Shown here in pieces: positions 1-12,800 of a stretch of 64,000 bases of DNA. Made by a program: the position numbers and the translations under genes. Each line of letters opens with the position of its first letter. Positions within the stretch are counted from its first letter, which is position 1. Location of the stretch: NCBI RefSeq assembly GCF_022581195.2, contig NC_061455.1:8428120-8492119 (forward strand), in the 5' to 3' direction. The notes under the pieces were generated by a model. It searched no databases, was not told the DNA's origin, and saw nothing but the letters and a program-made list of their open reading frames with translations. The stretch comes from Helicoverpa zea. Lineage: Eukaryota > Arthropoda > Insecta > Lepidoptera > Noctuidae.

Positions 1-23
1 ACTTTTGATGAAGAAACTGGCTG

Positions 24-282
24 TAAGGGTCCATTCACACAGACCGGCTCGGAGAGCATCGGTGCGCTTTTTTCTTTTCACACAGACCGGAATCCAAACG
101 TCTGCAAGACCGAGAAAAAATACGCGATCGGAGCCGGTCACACCGAGCGCCTTCGAGCATTCTTAATGACAAAGGCAGTGCGAATGCAAAAATAAATCTT
201 ATTACAAATACTAAGTACTCTATTTTCAACGTGTTGAGAATTTGTTCTCCTCTCCGAGCCGGTCTGTCTGAACGGACCCTTA
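24..282. repeat. MITE with inverted ends (TA target type)
   Basis: Terminal inverted repeats of about 30 bp (24-54 and 252-282) begin TAAGGGTCC and share the core CAGACCGGCTCGGA. A TA at each outer edge suggests a Tc1/mariner-type target duplication. A further internal copy of the CACACAGACCGG motif sits at 78-92. There is no coding capacity; the open frame across it is incidental. Confidence 0.7.
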
Positions 283-303
283 TATTATGAAGGTGAAATT
301 CAG

Positions 304-575
304 GCTCGATTCTGCAAATTTTACTGACATACGTTTCACATCCGACTAAGATCCAATCACGACTCAATTAAGATTGAAGCGTATGTGGCATTCCACTGTT
401 TTTTCTTTTAAATAAACGTTTTTATCCTTTTCTGTCATTCAATAATGAATCATTTTGTCTGCAAATGATTTACGATTGCAAAATGATTCATGATGAAGCT
501 TCTTTAAATCTATTGCTGACTCTTTCTTTGTCAAGAAGACAAAAAGTGTCAGCAATAGATTTAATGAAGCTTTAA
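304..575. repeat. Truncated Harbinger-type MITE plus hairpin
   Basis: Positions 304-496 match one end of the GGGCCCGATTCT-type MITE that recurs at 16.4, 16.8, 18.4, 20.3 and 39.2 kb, with a degraded left tip and no right end. It is followed by an inverted repeat (about 495-520 against 548-571) built on the core TCTATTGCTGAC. No gene is visible here. Confidence 0.6.
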
Positions 576-723
576 TTTTAATGGAGCTTTGTGCAACTGA
601 CGGTCTGTTTTTCGTTTGGGCATCCTCCTTTGTATAAAGCTATTAACACTAATACTGTAAGTATAGACTCACGCGGCATATATAATAAAGGGAGCCCTAA
701 ATACATACTTCTTTAATTCTTAC

Positions 724-924
724 CTTAATAATGTCATATTGGCCACAGAACATCTTGGATAGATGAGAGTGCCCCCATGGGTGTACTTTGCGTGTTTTCG
801 TTAATGCCTCAAGAATTCCGCGGTAGCAGGTAAAACACACGTCTTTCAAGACCACGGGTAAAGAGTAGGACGAACGTTGATGATTAAAAACCTTTTCTGA
901 TTTATATACTCGAGGCAGGCTTCA
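724..924 (-). other. Possible exon of an unidentified gene
   Basis: On the minus strand about 67 codons are open, ending at a consensus splice donor (AAG followed by GTAAGA) at 724. The frame reads VCFTCYRGILEAL and then HPWGHSHLSKMFC, a Cys/His-bearing, coding-like composition. There is no ATG in frame and no clear acceptor; stop codons lie just upstream. I do not recognise the protein, and any partner exons would lie in repeats or outside the window. It could equally be a chance open stretch. Confidence 0.2.
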
Positions 925-2169
925 TCATGTCTAGCATTTGACAAATTGCATGTACAAAATTTCCTATGACTTGTGTCGATCCCGAAACTCTTTATCTCGC
1001 TTTGACGTCAGTGCGTTAAACGTAGATTTGGACAAGGAGGAATCTGTTAAAGCACGACTTTGTGACAATATATCGGTGTTTATTCGATGAACATGCTTCC
1101 GCTAGAAAATCTCTGTTTCATAAATTGCACTATATAATGCTGTTGAAGTAAAGTTATAGTAGGTACCTATGCCGTTTGTAATAAGTAGGTAGATCTACAT
1201 TAAAGATTAGGTATATTTCATGTTTTTTTAAGATTAGGTAAATTATCCTATAACTTTTCAATTACTAACGGAAAATCATTGATACTTGGCAACATGTTTC
1301 AGACACTTACAAGGTTTGTGTAAACGTGAAAATCTAGACCCCAAACTGCATATTTTAAGAACTAAGACCTAATAAGTGTATTTTACGTTTATATTTTTAT
1401 CTTTTAAACCCTACGATTTTTTCTAAATCTGTTTTTTAAACAAATATAAACAAATTCAAAACAACGTATGTAAAAATCTACAGCTCTCTACGTAAGCGCT
1501 TTATATGAAAACTAGCTAATGACCAAACGTTCGCGTAGCGGAAACTTGAATTTCTCCGAAGTTTATGCATGAACTGATTTTATTCATACATAAATAAATA
1601 TACACAAATACACACTAATTTTTGGACACATCTCTTTTCTTCTAAAGTCTATGGATTAAAAAAAGGTCCGCCAGGACAACGTTCGCCCAGCGGAATCAGT
1701 TTTTGGTGAATTTCTCCACAATGGCTGCATAATTAAAATCTTTAAATTCAACAACATTCCGCTGCGCGAACGCACACGGCCAGCTAGTATTAAAATATAA
1801 TAATTCCAAGTGAAAACAACTTTTAATGACGAATTATTATTTATTAGATTAGATTATTGGAGACATGACAGATTAAATATACATTTTATAAAAAAGGACA
1901 ATTCATAATTTGCAAATGGATAAAAAAATTAAATTAAGTTTATACTCAAATAAATCCTGCCATAAACTTATTTATTATTAGATTGTGTCCTCCATTGAAA
2001 TAAGGTAGGTATATCATAGCTAAGCACGTAAAAATGCAATAATATAGGAAACTAACATTAACATGGTCTGTCTTGGAAATAATAAAAATGAAGCTACAAA
2101 AAAAATATTAGAACAGTACAAAATTATCATGATCATGTTCACTTAAAATATGTTCCAGGTCCGTAACGT
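925..2169. other. Intergenic, Helitron-like ends
   Basis: No gene is supported. At 1512-1560 and 1735-1790 two sequences resembling Helitron 3' ends (CTAG preceded by a CG-rich stem) face each other in inverted orientation. The rest is AT-rich sequence leading to the 3' side of the ribonucleotide reductase gene. Confidence 0.45.
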
Positions 2170-5100
2170 TTATGAACCACAGCTCAAACATTCATCCTTA
2201 TTTTGTAATGAGCAAGTAATCGCTGCCATATTGGCATCATCCACTTCAGATTTCCCATTTGTGACTCTACCCTTAACTTTAGATTTGTCAACAGTGAACT
2301 GGATAGCATTTGCGGCTGGCTTCGTGCGTAAATAGTACATTCCCGTTTTTAAGCCCATTTTCCACGCATAGAAATGAATAGATGTCAATTTACCATAATT
2401 TGGTTCAGCAACATGAATATTGAAGGATTGGCTCTGATCAATAAATGCCCCTCTGTCAGCAGCCATTTGTATTGTTGTTTTTACAGACACTTCCCAGACA
2501 GTTTTATATAAGTCCCTTATATCTTTAGGAATTGCTTCAATATTTTGAATAGATCCATTATTGTGGATGATAAGATTTTTCATATCTTCATCCCATAAAT
2601 CAGCTTCAGTTAAATCTCGTAACAAATGATGATTAACAACTTGGAATTCACCTGACAACACTCGTCTTTGATAAATGTTGGAAGTAAATGGTTCAAATGA
2701 TTCATTATTTCCCAATATTTGAGCAGTGGATGCAGTTGGCATTGGAGCTAATAATAGGGAATTTCTAAGACCATGTTTGGCTATTTTTTCTTTGAGTGAC
2801 ACCCAATTCCACAAGGCTGTGGGGGTTTTATTCCACATATCATATTGCAATATACCTTGACTGGCAGGACAGCCTTCATAAGTCTCATAGACGCCATACT
2901 TCTCAGCTAACTCACAACTGGCTTCTAGTGCCCCATAATAAATTGTTTCAAATATTTGTTGATTTAATTTAATTGCTGCCTCACTTTCGTAAGGTATACG
3001 CATTAAAACAAATGCATCAGCTAATCCTTGGACTCCAATTCCTATGGGTCGGTGCCTCATATTTGAGTTTTTTGCCTCTGGCACTGGGTAATAATTTACA
3101 TCAATAATTTTATTTAGATTCTGAGTTATAGTCTTAGTAACTTCCTTTAATTTGGTGAAATTATATGTTTTGTCCTCATTCACAAACATATTTAAAGCAA
3201 TTGATGCTAGATTGCACACAGCCACTTCATCTGATGAGGTGTATTCTACAATTTCAGTGCACAAGTTGCTGCATTTAATAGTACCCAAGTTCTTTTGGTT
3301 GCTTTTTCTATTGCATGAATCTTTATAAAGCATGTATGGAGTTCCTGTTTCAACTTGTGCTTCGATAATAGCTTTCCAAAGAACTTGAGCTCTCACTTGT
3401 TTCACGAAGCGACCCTCTTTTTCATATTTCTCATACAAAGCTTCAAATTCCTCACCCCAACAATCTGCTAGTCCAGGACATTCATGGGGGCACATGATAC
3501 TCCAATCTTGATTGCTTTCTACTCTTTTCATGAACAAGTCAGGTATCCATAAAGCATAGAATAGCTCTCTGGCACGGACTTCCTCTTTCCCAGTGTTCTT
3601 TTTCAAATCAAGAAATTCAAATATATCAGCATGCCATGGTTCTAAGTATATGGCAAATGCGCCGGGTCTTTTATTACCTCCTTGGTCTACATATCGAGCA
3701 GTGTTGTTGTAAACTCTTAACATGGGTACCAGACCATTAGAGACACCATTTGTACCAGCTATATAAGTTCCCTTTGCTCTAATGCAGTGTACATGAAGAC
3801 CTATTCCACCAGCTGACTTAGAAATGAGGGCACATTGTTTTAACGTGTCATAAATTCCCTCAATGCTATCATCCCTCATTGCTATAAGAAAGCATGAAGA
3901 TAATTGTGGCCGTGGAGTTGCTGCTGAGAAAAGAGTTGGACTTGCATGTGTAAAATATTTTTCTGACAGAAGATTGTAGGTGTTTATAGCCCCCTCAATG
4001 TCTTCTCCGTGTATTCCTATAGAAACTCGCATGAGCATATGCTGTGGCCTTTCTGCAACCTGAAATATATTGAAATGAGTTACATAACTGCTTGACATTC
4101 AAGCTATCGCTGAAATACATCAAGTGTGTTGACATGAAAGATAACCTTATTGTTGATTTTCAATAAATATGATCTTTCCAAGGTTTTGAATCCAAAGTAG
4201 TTGTATTTAAAATCTCTATCATACACAATAGCAGAGTCTAGTCTCTCCTTGTTTTGAATGATTAAATTGTAATGGAACTCAGAAATCATTGGTGTTCTCT
4301 TCTTGGTATGTGGGTTCACTATGTTGTATAAGTCGGTTATTACATCTGAAATGAGTAAATAAAATAAATGTTATTATTAATACAATATAATTGTATGATA
4401 TGCCACTTAACTAAATGGTACAAAATCATTACCAGAAAAGTGTTTCTTTGTTTCTTTATGTAAATTAGAAATGGCCAATCTTGCAGCAAGTATTGCATAA
4501 TCAGGATGATCGGTAGTCATAGTAGCTGCTGTTTCTGCAGCTAAGTTATCAAGTTCAACAGTGGTCACTCCAGAGTATATACCATTTATGACTTTCAGGG
4601 TAATAGATACCTGAAAAAGTTATACACAAGAATATTTTAGTGTTGTAAATGTCATCTGTGTACCATTTTTAAGCTTTTATGCTGCAATTGGCTGTTTCAA
4701 ACTAATAATAAATCAATTATATGTTAGAATAGATAATTGGTTATGTAGCATGTGGGTACATTTATGAGCATTACCTACCAATCACCAACACTGTGAATGT
4801 TTTGAGTACAGACATACATTTCTCCATGGGTGTTTTTATCCATGTTTGACTTATACTGATAAAATAATATTGTTACAATAACAAAGTGTATCAGAATAGT
4901 TATTTAGTTTAATGTTTTAAACTTCCATAAAAAGTATCTTAATTATGATGTAAATTTTGGAAATAGTACTTAATTCTAGCAACACACAGGTTTAATATCA
5001 CTTTTAGTACACTTACCGGGTCCACAAAATCCATATTCAAACCATAGCATAACTTTTTTATCCTTGACGTAATCTTATCAATGTGAACCTCTTCCATCCT

Positions 5101-5545
5101 TCCACCTTAAATATATATAATAGGGTTAGAGTAACAACTTTTGATAAGAAAATCCTAACTTTTTGGAACATAGTTTTCAGAGTGTATCTGGGAAAAGTGA
5201 TTCCTGATTCTTTCATCACAATGTGATTGAGAACGCGGGAAACAGCTCTTCATATTATAAGCAGAGTAATTTTAAGATATGCCATTTAATTAATAGGTCA
5301 AGTTAGCCGTTATAATGGATGTGATTTGAAATTGATATTAAGAGTTTGAGCACGGCAGTTTCTTCTTCTTAGACGCGCGCAAAAGAATTTTCAACAAATG
5401 GGTACATATCTACTTATAACGATGCTGGAGGCGGTGTAACACTGTGTTTTGCTCGGCTACCTGTATATTATTCTTTATGAGGAAAGAGTAGAATGCTTTA
5501 CGTACCTCTTTTCAATACGAATAGCTTGTTCAGTTTACCAACCAT
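2170..5545 (-). CDS. RnrL: Ribonucleoside-diphosphate reductase large subunit
   Basis: This is the class I ribonucleotide reductase alpha subunit, which reduces NDPs to dNDPs in the cytosol together with the small subunit. Five exons join in frame: 5506-5545, 5017-5105, 4433-4610, 4146-4345 and 2170-4059, giving about 798 aa, close to the usual animal length near 790. The N-terminus holds the ATP-cone (LKRGGRMEEVHIDKITSRI). Visible active-site motifs are PQLSSCF (first redox Cys), NLCTE (radical Cys and Glu), VAVCNLAS (second redox Cys) and the C-terminal CLSCGS shuttle pair. The start was chosen at the tiny 13-codon first exon because its phase and sequence continue exactly into the ATP-cone. 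All introns are short GT-AG and all expected motifs are present. Confidence 0.96.
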
Positions 5546-5860
5546 GATGATTGGGATAAAATTTGGGGTGATTCTTAATTCTAACTTTGGATGCCGATTT
5601 GTTACTGTAATCCGTAGAATAGGATTATAAGTTGTTAAACTTCGTAAAGTAAGTTTTGGATATTAAAATTCAGTTAACTTGTATGTTTTCACAGTTAAAA
5701 TCTTCTCCATTCTCCAACTAACCGAACCAAAAAGACAATGACCGGACAACCGGGACAACCGACCGGAACAGATAGATATGACGTTAAAAAACGCGGGAAC
5801 TGTGTTTTTTTTTTCTTCTATGTGTTCTGGTACAAGCCTTTCGATCACATCCACTGACCT

Positions 5861-6103
5861 CTATATCGCATCAATCGGTTTTTTTTTTAATATTTTCCGT
5901 CTGCAGACACAGTAAGCTTTTGAAATTAAGTAAATGCCCGTTAGCACACCTATTTCGATGTACAATGGCTTGAACTTTACAAACTGATTGTTTAGATTTA
6001 GAACTTCAGACAATATGAAGTACGTAAGGGTACATCCACATCCAGCGAATGTGCCGCGAAGGGCTAATTTAACAGCTCGCTCGTAAAGGCCAAGGTTCAT
6101 CAT
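5861..6103 (-). CDS. Small predicted membrane protein, unknown
   Basis: This is an 80-residue reading frame starting at the Met pair of MMNLGLYERAV. It has two hydrophobic stretches (around FAGCGCTLTYFILSEV and IEIGVLTGIYLI) and a basic tail, RRKILKKKP. The pattern fits a small two-pass membrane or mitochondrial protein, but I recognise no family. The frame extends upstream to an ATG at 6178. That ATG lies in a short A-rich insert flanked by a 15-base direct repeat (GGTATATCAGTGGG region, near 6161 and 6211), so the internal Met is preferred. It sits on the same strand as the reductase gene, 0.3 kb upstream of it. It may be a pseudogene or chance. Confidence 0.35.
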   Translation of the reverse strand: MMNLGLYERAVKLALRGTFAGCGCTLTYFILSEVLNLNNQFVKFKPLYIEIGVLTGIYLISKAYCVCRRKILKKKPIDAI

Positions 6104-6177
6104 GTGCTTACCCCGGTTCTCCCTAAAGTTTTTGGCTTCACTGAACAAAATTAATTCAAGGTATATCAGTGGGGCCA

Positions 6178-6876
6178 TTTGATGATTTTTGACGTCGGAA
6201 AAAAAAAAGGTATATCAGTGGGAGGTGACGAGAACCATGGACTCATGCACGGACTAATTCTGTGGACTTTGGTTGCGCAACGACCTCTAGTTTTTTCTGG
6301 CATGGCTGTCTGTGATCCTGGCCAGGACAATTTGCCACCCTCGCGATTTTAGGCATATCGTTTCTTTAGCACCTGTAATAGGTGTATATAAAATAAAAAA
6401 CTTTGACTTGACTTTGAAACAGGTAAAAGTATAGTCAATTTAAGATACTTTTAATCATAATATCCATGTCAGATTTTCCAAAAAAAACATTGCAAAGTGC
6501 CACACTTTGCAATGTTTTTTTGGTGGCGTTTGAAAGTGTGGTTTCGACTATACTATACTCTTTGGTCTTGTCCATCGTCCATACATGGCATCCATCGTCA
6601 GATCTGTGGTCACACACATCTGACAATTCTGACATGACAGAAGATCGTGATTTTGTGTGTGCTTGTGCTGTTCTTAGGCTTTTCATTCAAATATTATTAA
6701 ACAAGGTCGAAATTGTTGCCTAAATATTCTTGGCGAACTTGAACGAATTTAATTTGATATTATTTATCTCTCATTTACACTTAATGCAATCTTTGCGTAC
6801 CTATAACTGTTCTTAAATCTGTCATTCGTATCGTTCATCAATCTGTATCTTGTGACATAAATCAATAACTTGAACT
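6178..6876. other. Upstream region of Prp40 with hairpin
   Basis: No gene is supported. A strong inverted repeat spans about 6478-6523: two roughly 21-base arms around the core CATTGCAAAGTG with a 4-base loop. The overlapping open frames on both strands arise from this symmetry. The segment just before 6877 should contain the Prp40 promoter and 5' UTR, but no TATA box stands out. Confidence 0.4.
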
Positions 6877-9800
6877 ATGGTAAGTGATTTAGGTTATTTT
6901 CTTAATTATTTTTATTTACAAAAAAATATAAAAATACAAAATCTGTATTTACGTTTTAAAAGTTTAACATTAGGTGATAGGAGCCTCCTTTTAAGCAAAT
7001 AATGCCTGTATTAGGACACTCCGCTCTTCTACATCAAACCCTACTCATATTATAAATGCGAAAGTAACTCTGTCTGTCTGTCTGTTTGTTACGCTTTCAC
7101 GTTTAAACCACTGAACTGATTTTAATGAAATTACAGTACAGAGATATTTTTATCCCGGACTTTGACCAATAAAACCGAATTCGACGCGGGTGAAGCCGCG
7201 GGCGGAAGCTAGTATGCTATAAAAAAAAACTTATATTTAAACTGCATGCTCGTGTGTGTGTATGTATGTTTAACCAATTAGTTATAAAATTTTTAACCCT
7301 AGTGTAATCGTTTATTGTGTAATATTTAAACTGCATGCTCGTGTGTGTGTATGTATGTTTAACCAATTAGTTATAAAATTTTTAACCCTAGTGTAATCGT
7401 TTATTGTGTATATATATATCTTCTTATTTATTCTAAAGTTGACATGTACTGTACTAAATGGCTGCAAATTTAGTTCTAGTTTGTGGAACCTTTACTAAGA
7501 GATCTTTCCATCTTGTTATTGTGGTGCTTGGGTCATATGACAGATTTTTGTGTTTTTTTAGAACAGTTAGTAAAATGTATAGTTTTCTAACAGAGAGAAG
7601 TCCACTATCTTGATACAGCATTTCAGTAGGGTATCTCATAATTTGTGTGATGATAATGGTAATAATATCATTTGTAGGAACCGCCTAATACAGGGACCAG
7701 TTCACCAGGACTAATAGGTGCAGCACCTATTATTCCTCCGACAATGCTTGGAGGTCTTCCTCCTCCAATGCCTCCAACAGTTGGCATGCCTCCAGTGCCT
7801 GGAATGCCCACCAACTTGGCTGGCATGCCACCACCCATGGGTTTTCCGACCATGATCCCACCATTTTCGATGCCACCTCCTGGATTTCCAGCATTTAAAC
7901 CGGTAAGCCAGATTAAGTACAATTTTTATGAAATTGGCTTTTTGCTTATAATTTAGTAACAAACATACACACACTCACAATGTTTTACCATGATAAAGGT
8001 CAATTAATTAAAGTTCCTGATCATACTCAATTTATATGTGTTTGAGTTTGTGAAAATATTAATTTTCTTCAATTTTCTACACAAATAACTAATAAGTATC
8101 TAATGAACCCAGGATATGAGTGCACCTGCTCCAGATGTTGCTCCAATGGCTAACCAAAGTAGTCCTTGGTCCGAGCATAAAGCTCCAGATGGAAGGACAT
8201 ATTACTACAACTCTGTTACTAAACAAAGTCTTTGGGAGAAACCAGACGATTTGAAAACCCCTGCTGAAGTAAGTAGTGTAAAAGTTAACATGCTAATTTG
8301 ATTATTATGTAATGTAAGTTTTTATAACAAAATCATATCAACAGAAATTGCTGTCAGCTTGTGTATGGAAAGAATACACTACAGATGCTGGACGAGTGTA
8401 TTACCACAATATTGAAACAAAAGAATCAAGTTGGATTATTCCTAAGGAACTTCAAGAGATCAAAGATAAAATTGCTGCAGAGGAGGCTGCCCAGTAAATA
8501 CACTTTATTTATTAATTATGTGAAACAAATTTTAAGAACTTTCTTTAGTCTTGTCAATGAATTTAAGTTCTATATATTCTGAAGTCAATAAACTAATGTA
8601 CTTACAGGGCTGCACTAAGTGTAGAAATGCCACCAGGAGAAGTGCCTTTGCCATTATCTCCATCCAATCAAACTGGAAGCTCAGCCTTAGATGAAGCAAT
8701 GGCCAAGACTCTTGCAGCCATTGATCCATCTCTTGCTAACTCTATACCAATACCAGAAGAAAGTAAGCCAAGTCTATTTAATATTATAACATATTCTCAT
8801 CAGAATTGCTAACAATTTTATTTTTGGGTGGTTCTATTAGCTAGTCATGAAATCTAAAGCCACTAAACGATTTTAAACACAGATCCATAATATTTTAAAT
8901 AGTTGATTACTTTTTAAGGCAAACCTGAAGAAATTGCGCCACCGCAAGGTAATAGCAATGAGAATACTGAAACTCCACCAGAACTACAATACAAGGACAA
9001 AAAGGAAGCCATTGAAGCTTTCAAAGAACTATTAAAAGATAGGGTAAGTCAAAAATGTATAGGATTTAAATGAGAAAGTTTACGTAGTGCTTGAATGTAT
9101 ATTTTTATGGCCAATGTATTTGGTTTATCAAATATACTTTTCAGTCGAGCCCTACTGAAGTTTGCTACATGTTAAAATGACTTTGTTATTTTTCTTGTAA
9201 CATTTACCTGATTTTAGCAATTTCATTTGTACTAGCACTTCACAATCAATATCACAGACTTAGCTTAGCAGAACTTATATTACTTATGCAATAGCTGGAG
9301 CTAAAAATCTAGATTGGACTGGTTTGGATGATAGTTTTTTTCTTCAATTATTTAATCAAAACAGAGGACATATAAAAAATCTATACTGGAATTATATTAT
9401 ATATAAATATTCTTCAATCAAGCCATACGTACTTTTATATGTTGACAGTGTCATAGGCAGAAGCTTGAATTATTTTTCATTAGCTAATGCACAGTATTTT
9501 TTAGAATGTACCATCAAATGCTACGTGGGAGCAGTGTGTCAAGATAATTTCTAAAGATCCCCGTTATCTTACATTTAAAAAGCTTAATGAGAAGAAACAA
9601 GCTTTCAACGCATATAAGACTCAAAAACTTAAGGACGAGAGGGAGGAGCAAAGGTAACCAATAGTATAAATGTGTAAAGTAATAATTTTATGCATCATTT
9701 TTAGAGTTAGGCTGATGATAATTTTTTTGTAGTTGATTTCCAACATCTAAATCAGTTAATTATGACTGTGTTCTGAAGTATTGCCTACCTAATAACATAG

Positions 9801-12800
9801 GAATGCTTTTCAGATTGAAAACCAAGAAAAATAGGGAAAACTTGGAAGAATTTTTGCTAAGCTGCGACCGTGTAACATCACTGACAAAGTATTACAAATG
9901 TGAGGAAATGTTCAGCAATCTTGAGGTAAAATGTTATGTACCTACTAGCAAACCACTCCAGCTTCACAGGATTTACATTAACTACCGTCTTATTCACACA
10001 GCTCTTTCAAATATCTATTTTAGACTTAGTAATTTATAATGTAATTGTTGGTAGATCTGGCGATGTGTTCCTGAATCCGACCGGAGAGATATATTTGAAG
10101 ATTGTATTTTTACAATAACAAAGCGCGAGAAAGAAGAAGCTAAGTTACTAAAGAAACTCAACATGAAGTTGCTTGCACAGGTAACACTGAAACTTATTTG
10201 ACAAAAATAATAAATTAAAACAAACTAAACTTAGTTCGATTCTATTCTAAAAATGCTTTTCTGGAATATCATCAAGTAGGATTGGAGTGAAATTTTACGA
10301 ATTCTCTGTAGTTAATAATTAAGGTTATGAAAAGAAAGGGAGTGTAATATAACTTGATCATTGCAGGTTTTGGACAACATGAGTGAGATAACCTACAGTA
10401 GCACTTGGAGTGAAGCACAGGTGCTTTTGTTAGAGAACTCTTCTTTCAAAAATGATGTGAGCTTGCTGGGAATGGATAAAGAAGATGCACTGATCGGTAA
10501 GGCTTTCTTTATGATGACCGGATAATTTTAGCCATACCTTGGCGTGGCGAATATTTAATATCAGCTAGTACAAGTACTTAACAAGTTTTTTTTCTTCAGT
10601 ATTCGAGCAGCATATTAGAAACTTGGAGGCTGAGTATTTGCAAGAACGAGAACAAATTAAAAAACGGAATAAGAGACAGCAAAGGAAAAACCGAGATAAT
10701 TTTTTGGTAAGCTATATCATTTATTTATTTGTGGTAGTGGTGGCCTAGGCCTAAAGGGTAAAGAACCAACCTCTCTAATATGAAGGTGTGGGTTCGATTC
10801 CAGGTCAGGCAAGTACCAAGTTTTTATGTACTTTCTAAGTATATCTTGGACACCAATGGCTGATAAAAAGGTGAAGGAAAACATCTTGAGGAAACCTGGA
10901 CTATAAAGTCTGAAATCACCAACCCGCATTGAGCAAGCATGGTGATTAATGCTTAATCCTTCTCTGTGTGAGAGGAGGCCTGTGCCCAGCAGTGGGACGA
11001 TAAAAAGGCTGTAACAACAACCTCTTAAAATGATCTGACCTCCAGTGAATACATATGCGTATAGGATACCAAAGTATAATAAATATTTCAGTTCAGAAAT
11101 AATTTCAGTATTCAACTTATAGGTTTTGCTCGACACTTTGCATGAGGAAGGTAAGCTCACATCTATGTCTTTGTGGGTGGAGCTGTATCCAGTCATCTCG
11201 GCCGATATGCGTTTTTCAGCTATGCTCGGTAAGAACAATATATTTACTTATTAGATTTATTCTATCATTATTTAACTGTGAACAACTTGTTAATTATTTA
11301 CTTTTATAGGCCAAAGTGGATCTACGCCTCTGGATTTATTTAAATTTTACGTAGAAAATCTGAAAGCAAGATTCCATGATGAGAAGAAGGTTATAAAAGA
11401 GATATTGAAAGAAAAAAGTTTTGAGGTGAAGCCCGATACTACATTTGAAGAATTTGCGACAGTCGTCTGCGAAGATAGCAAGTCGGCGTCTTTGGATGCG
11501 GGCAATGTTAAGCTCACTTATAATTCATTGCTTGAAAAGGTGACCACTTAGAGTTTCGTATTCAATGCGAATTGTGTATTAATGAGCAATAATATATTAT
11601 AAACTTGCTTTTCTTTAGGCTGAGGCAAGGAATAAAGAGAAGATAAAAGAAGAGTCTAAGGCCCTGAAGAAAGTGGAGAGTGCATTTAAATGGGCTCTCA
11701 GTGAAGCGAACGTCGACCACCAGCTGCCGTGGAACGAAGTCAAGGAGAAGCTTGACCTCAACGCGCCCGAGTTCGCCGCTGTGCCTTACGAGGAGGACAG
11801 AATTAGAATTTATAAGGTGAGCGACCTCTCTTTATGCAGGCAATATAAGTATGAAGCCAATCTTTCTAATCTAAAAAAAAAACTTTTATTTTTCTAACAA
11901 AGTCTAAGGTACTTAACCATGGTATTGTTTGATCTATGCAGGACTTCCAACATGAACAAGAAGAGAGCTGCATGCACTACCACCATCCCAAATCCAGAAA
12001 AGCTAAGCGCTCCAAGAAAAAGAAGCGATCACACTCGGCTTCATTGGTGAGTCTTTGATATTAAGTTCAGAAATATTTGCACAAGCTTAATAAATTGCAT
12101 TTATATTCTGCTATTCTAATTTACCCTTCTATACTAAAATAGTAAAAAGGAGTTATTTTTTTGTTTCTTTTTACCTTAAAGTCTCCGACACTACTGAACA
12201 GGTTTGAAGAATTCTTTCACTGTTGGAAAGCTACACTTATCACAGGTAAAATAAGCTATATTTTATCCCGGCACGGGCAGTAGTCCCCATGGGAAAGCAG
12301 CTAGTATTACACAACATTATACATACGAGCGTAAAACTGACGGATTGTTACGCTTTTACATTAAAAGACAACCGATTTGATCACGAAATTAGAAACAAGT
12401 ACAAGTAGGCTACATAGGAAAACATTCAGTATATACAGAAACCCACGGGAAACAGCTATTACTATGTCAATAAATAAAGTAAGCGTATTGTTGCCCAAAG
12501 TAGCGGATGAACTGGAAAAGATATAACATAAACATATGTTTACATTAACATATTTTAAAGGCATGTGTTTAAATGCCGCCCAAAAAAGTACCTATTTCTC
12601 AACCAAAAAAAATTCTAAACGGTTACCAAAATGGATTAATGGTCACGTGATAACGTGATAACGTTTCCTAAAATATTATGAAATAAATCCATTTTTTCCT
12701 ATTATTGTCTGTCATAAAAATATATGGACGCCTTAAAAATACACTTTAGACTAAATATTATACAGGGTGGCCCATCCATAGGCGTCATTTTCATTTCAAC

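Noticed and set aside
7668..7974. Gly-rich and Trp/His-rich minus-strand frames at 7.7-8.0 kb
   Set aside because: They are antisense to Prp40 exon 2, whose Pro/Met-rich codons read as Gly/His/Trp on the other strand.
10717..11238. 173-codon minus-strand frame in Prp40
   Set aside because: It spans an intronic SINE and exon 12 in antisense. SINE-internal open frames of this type are common and not coding.
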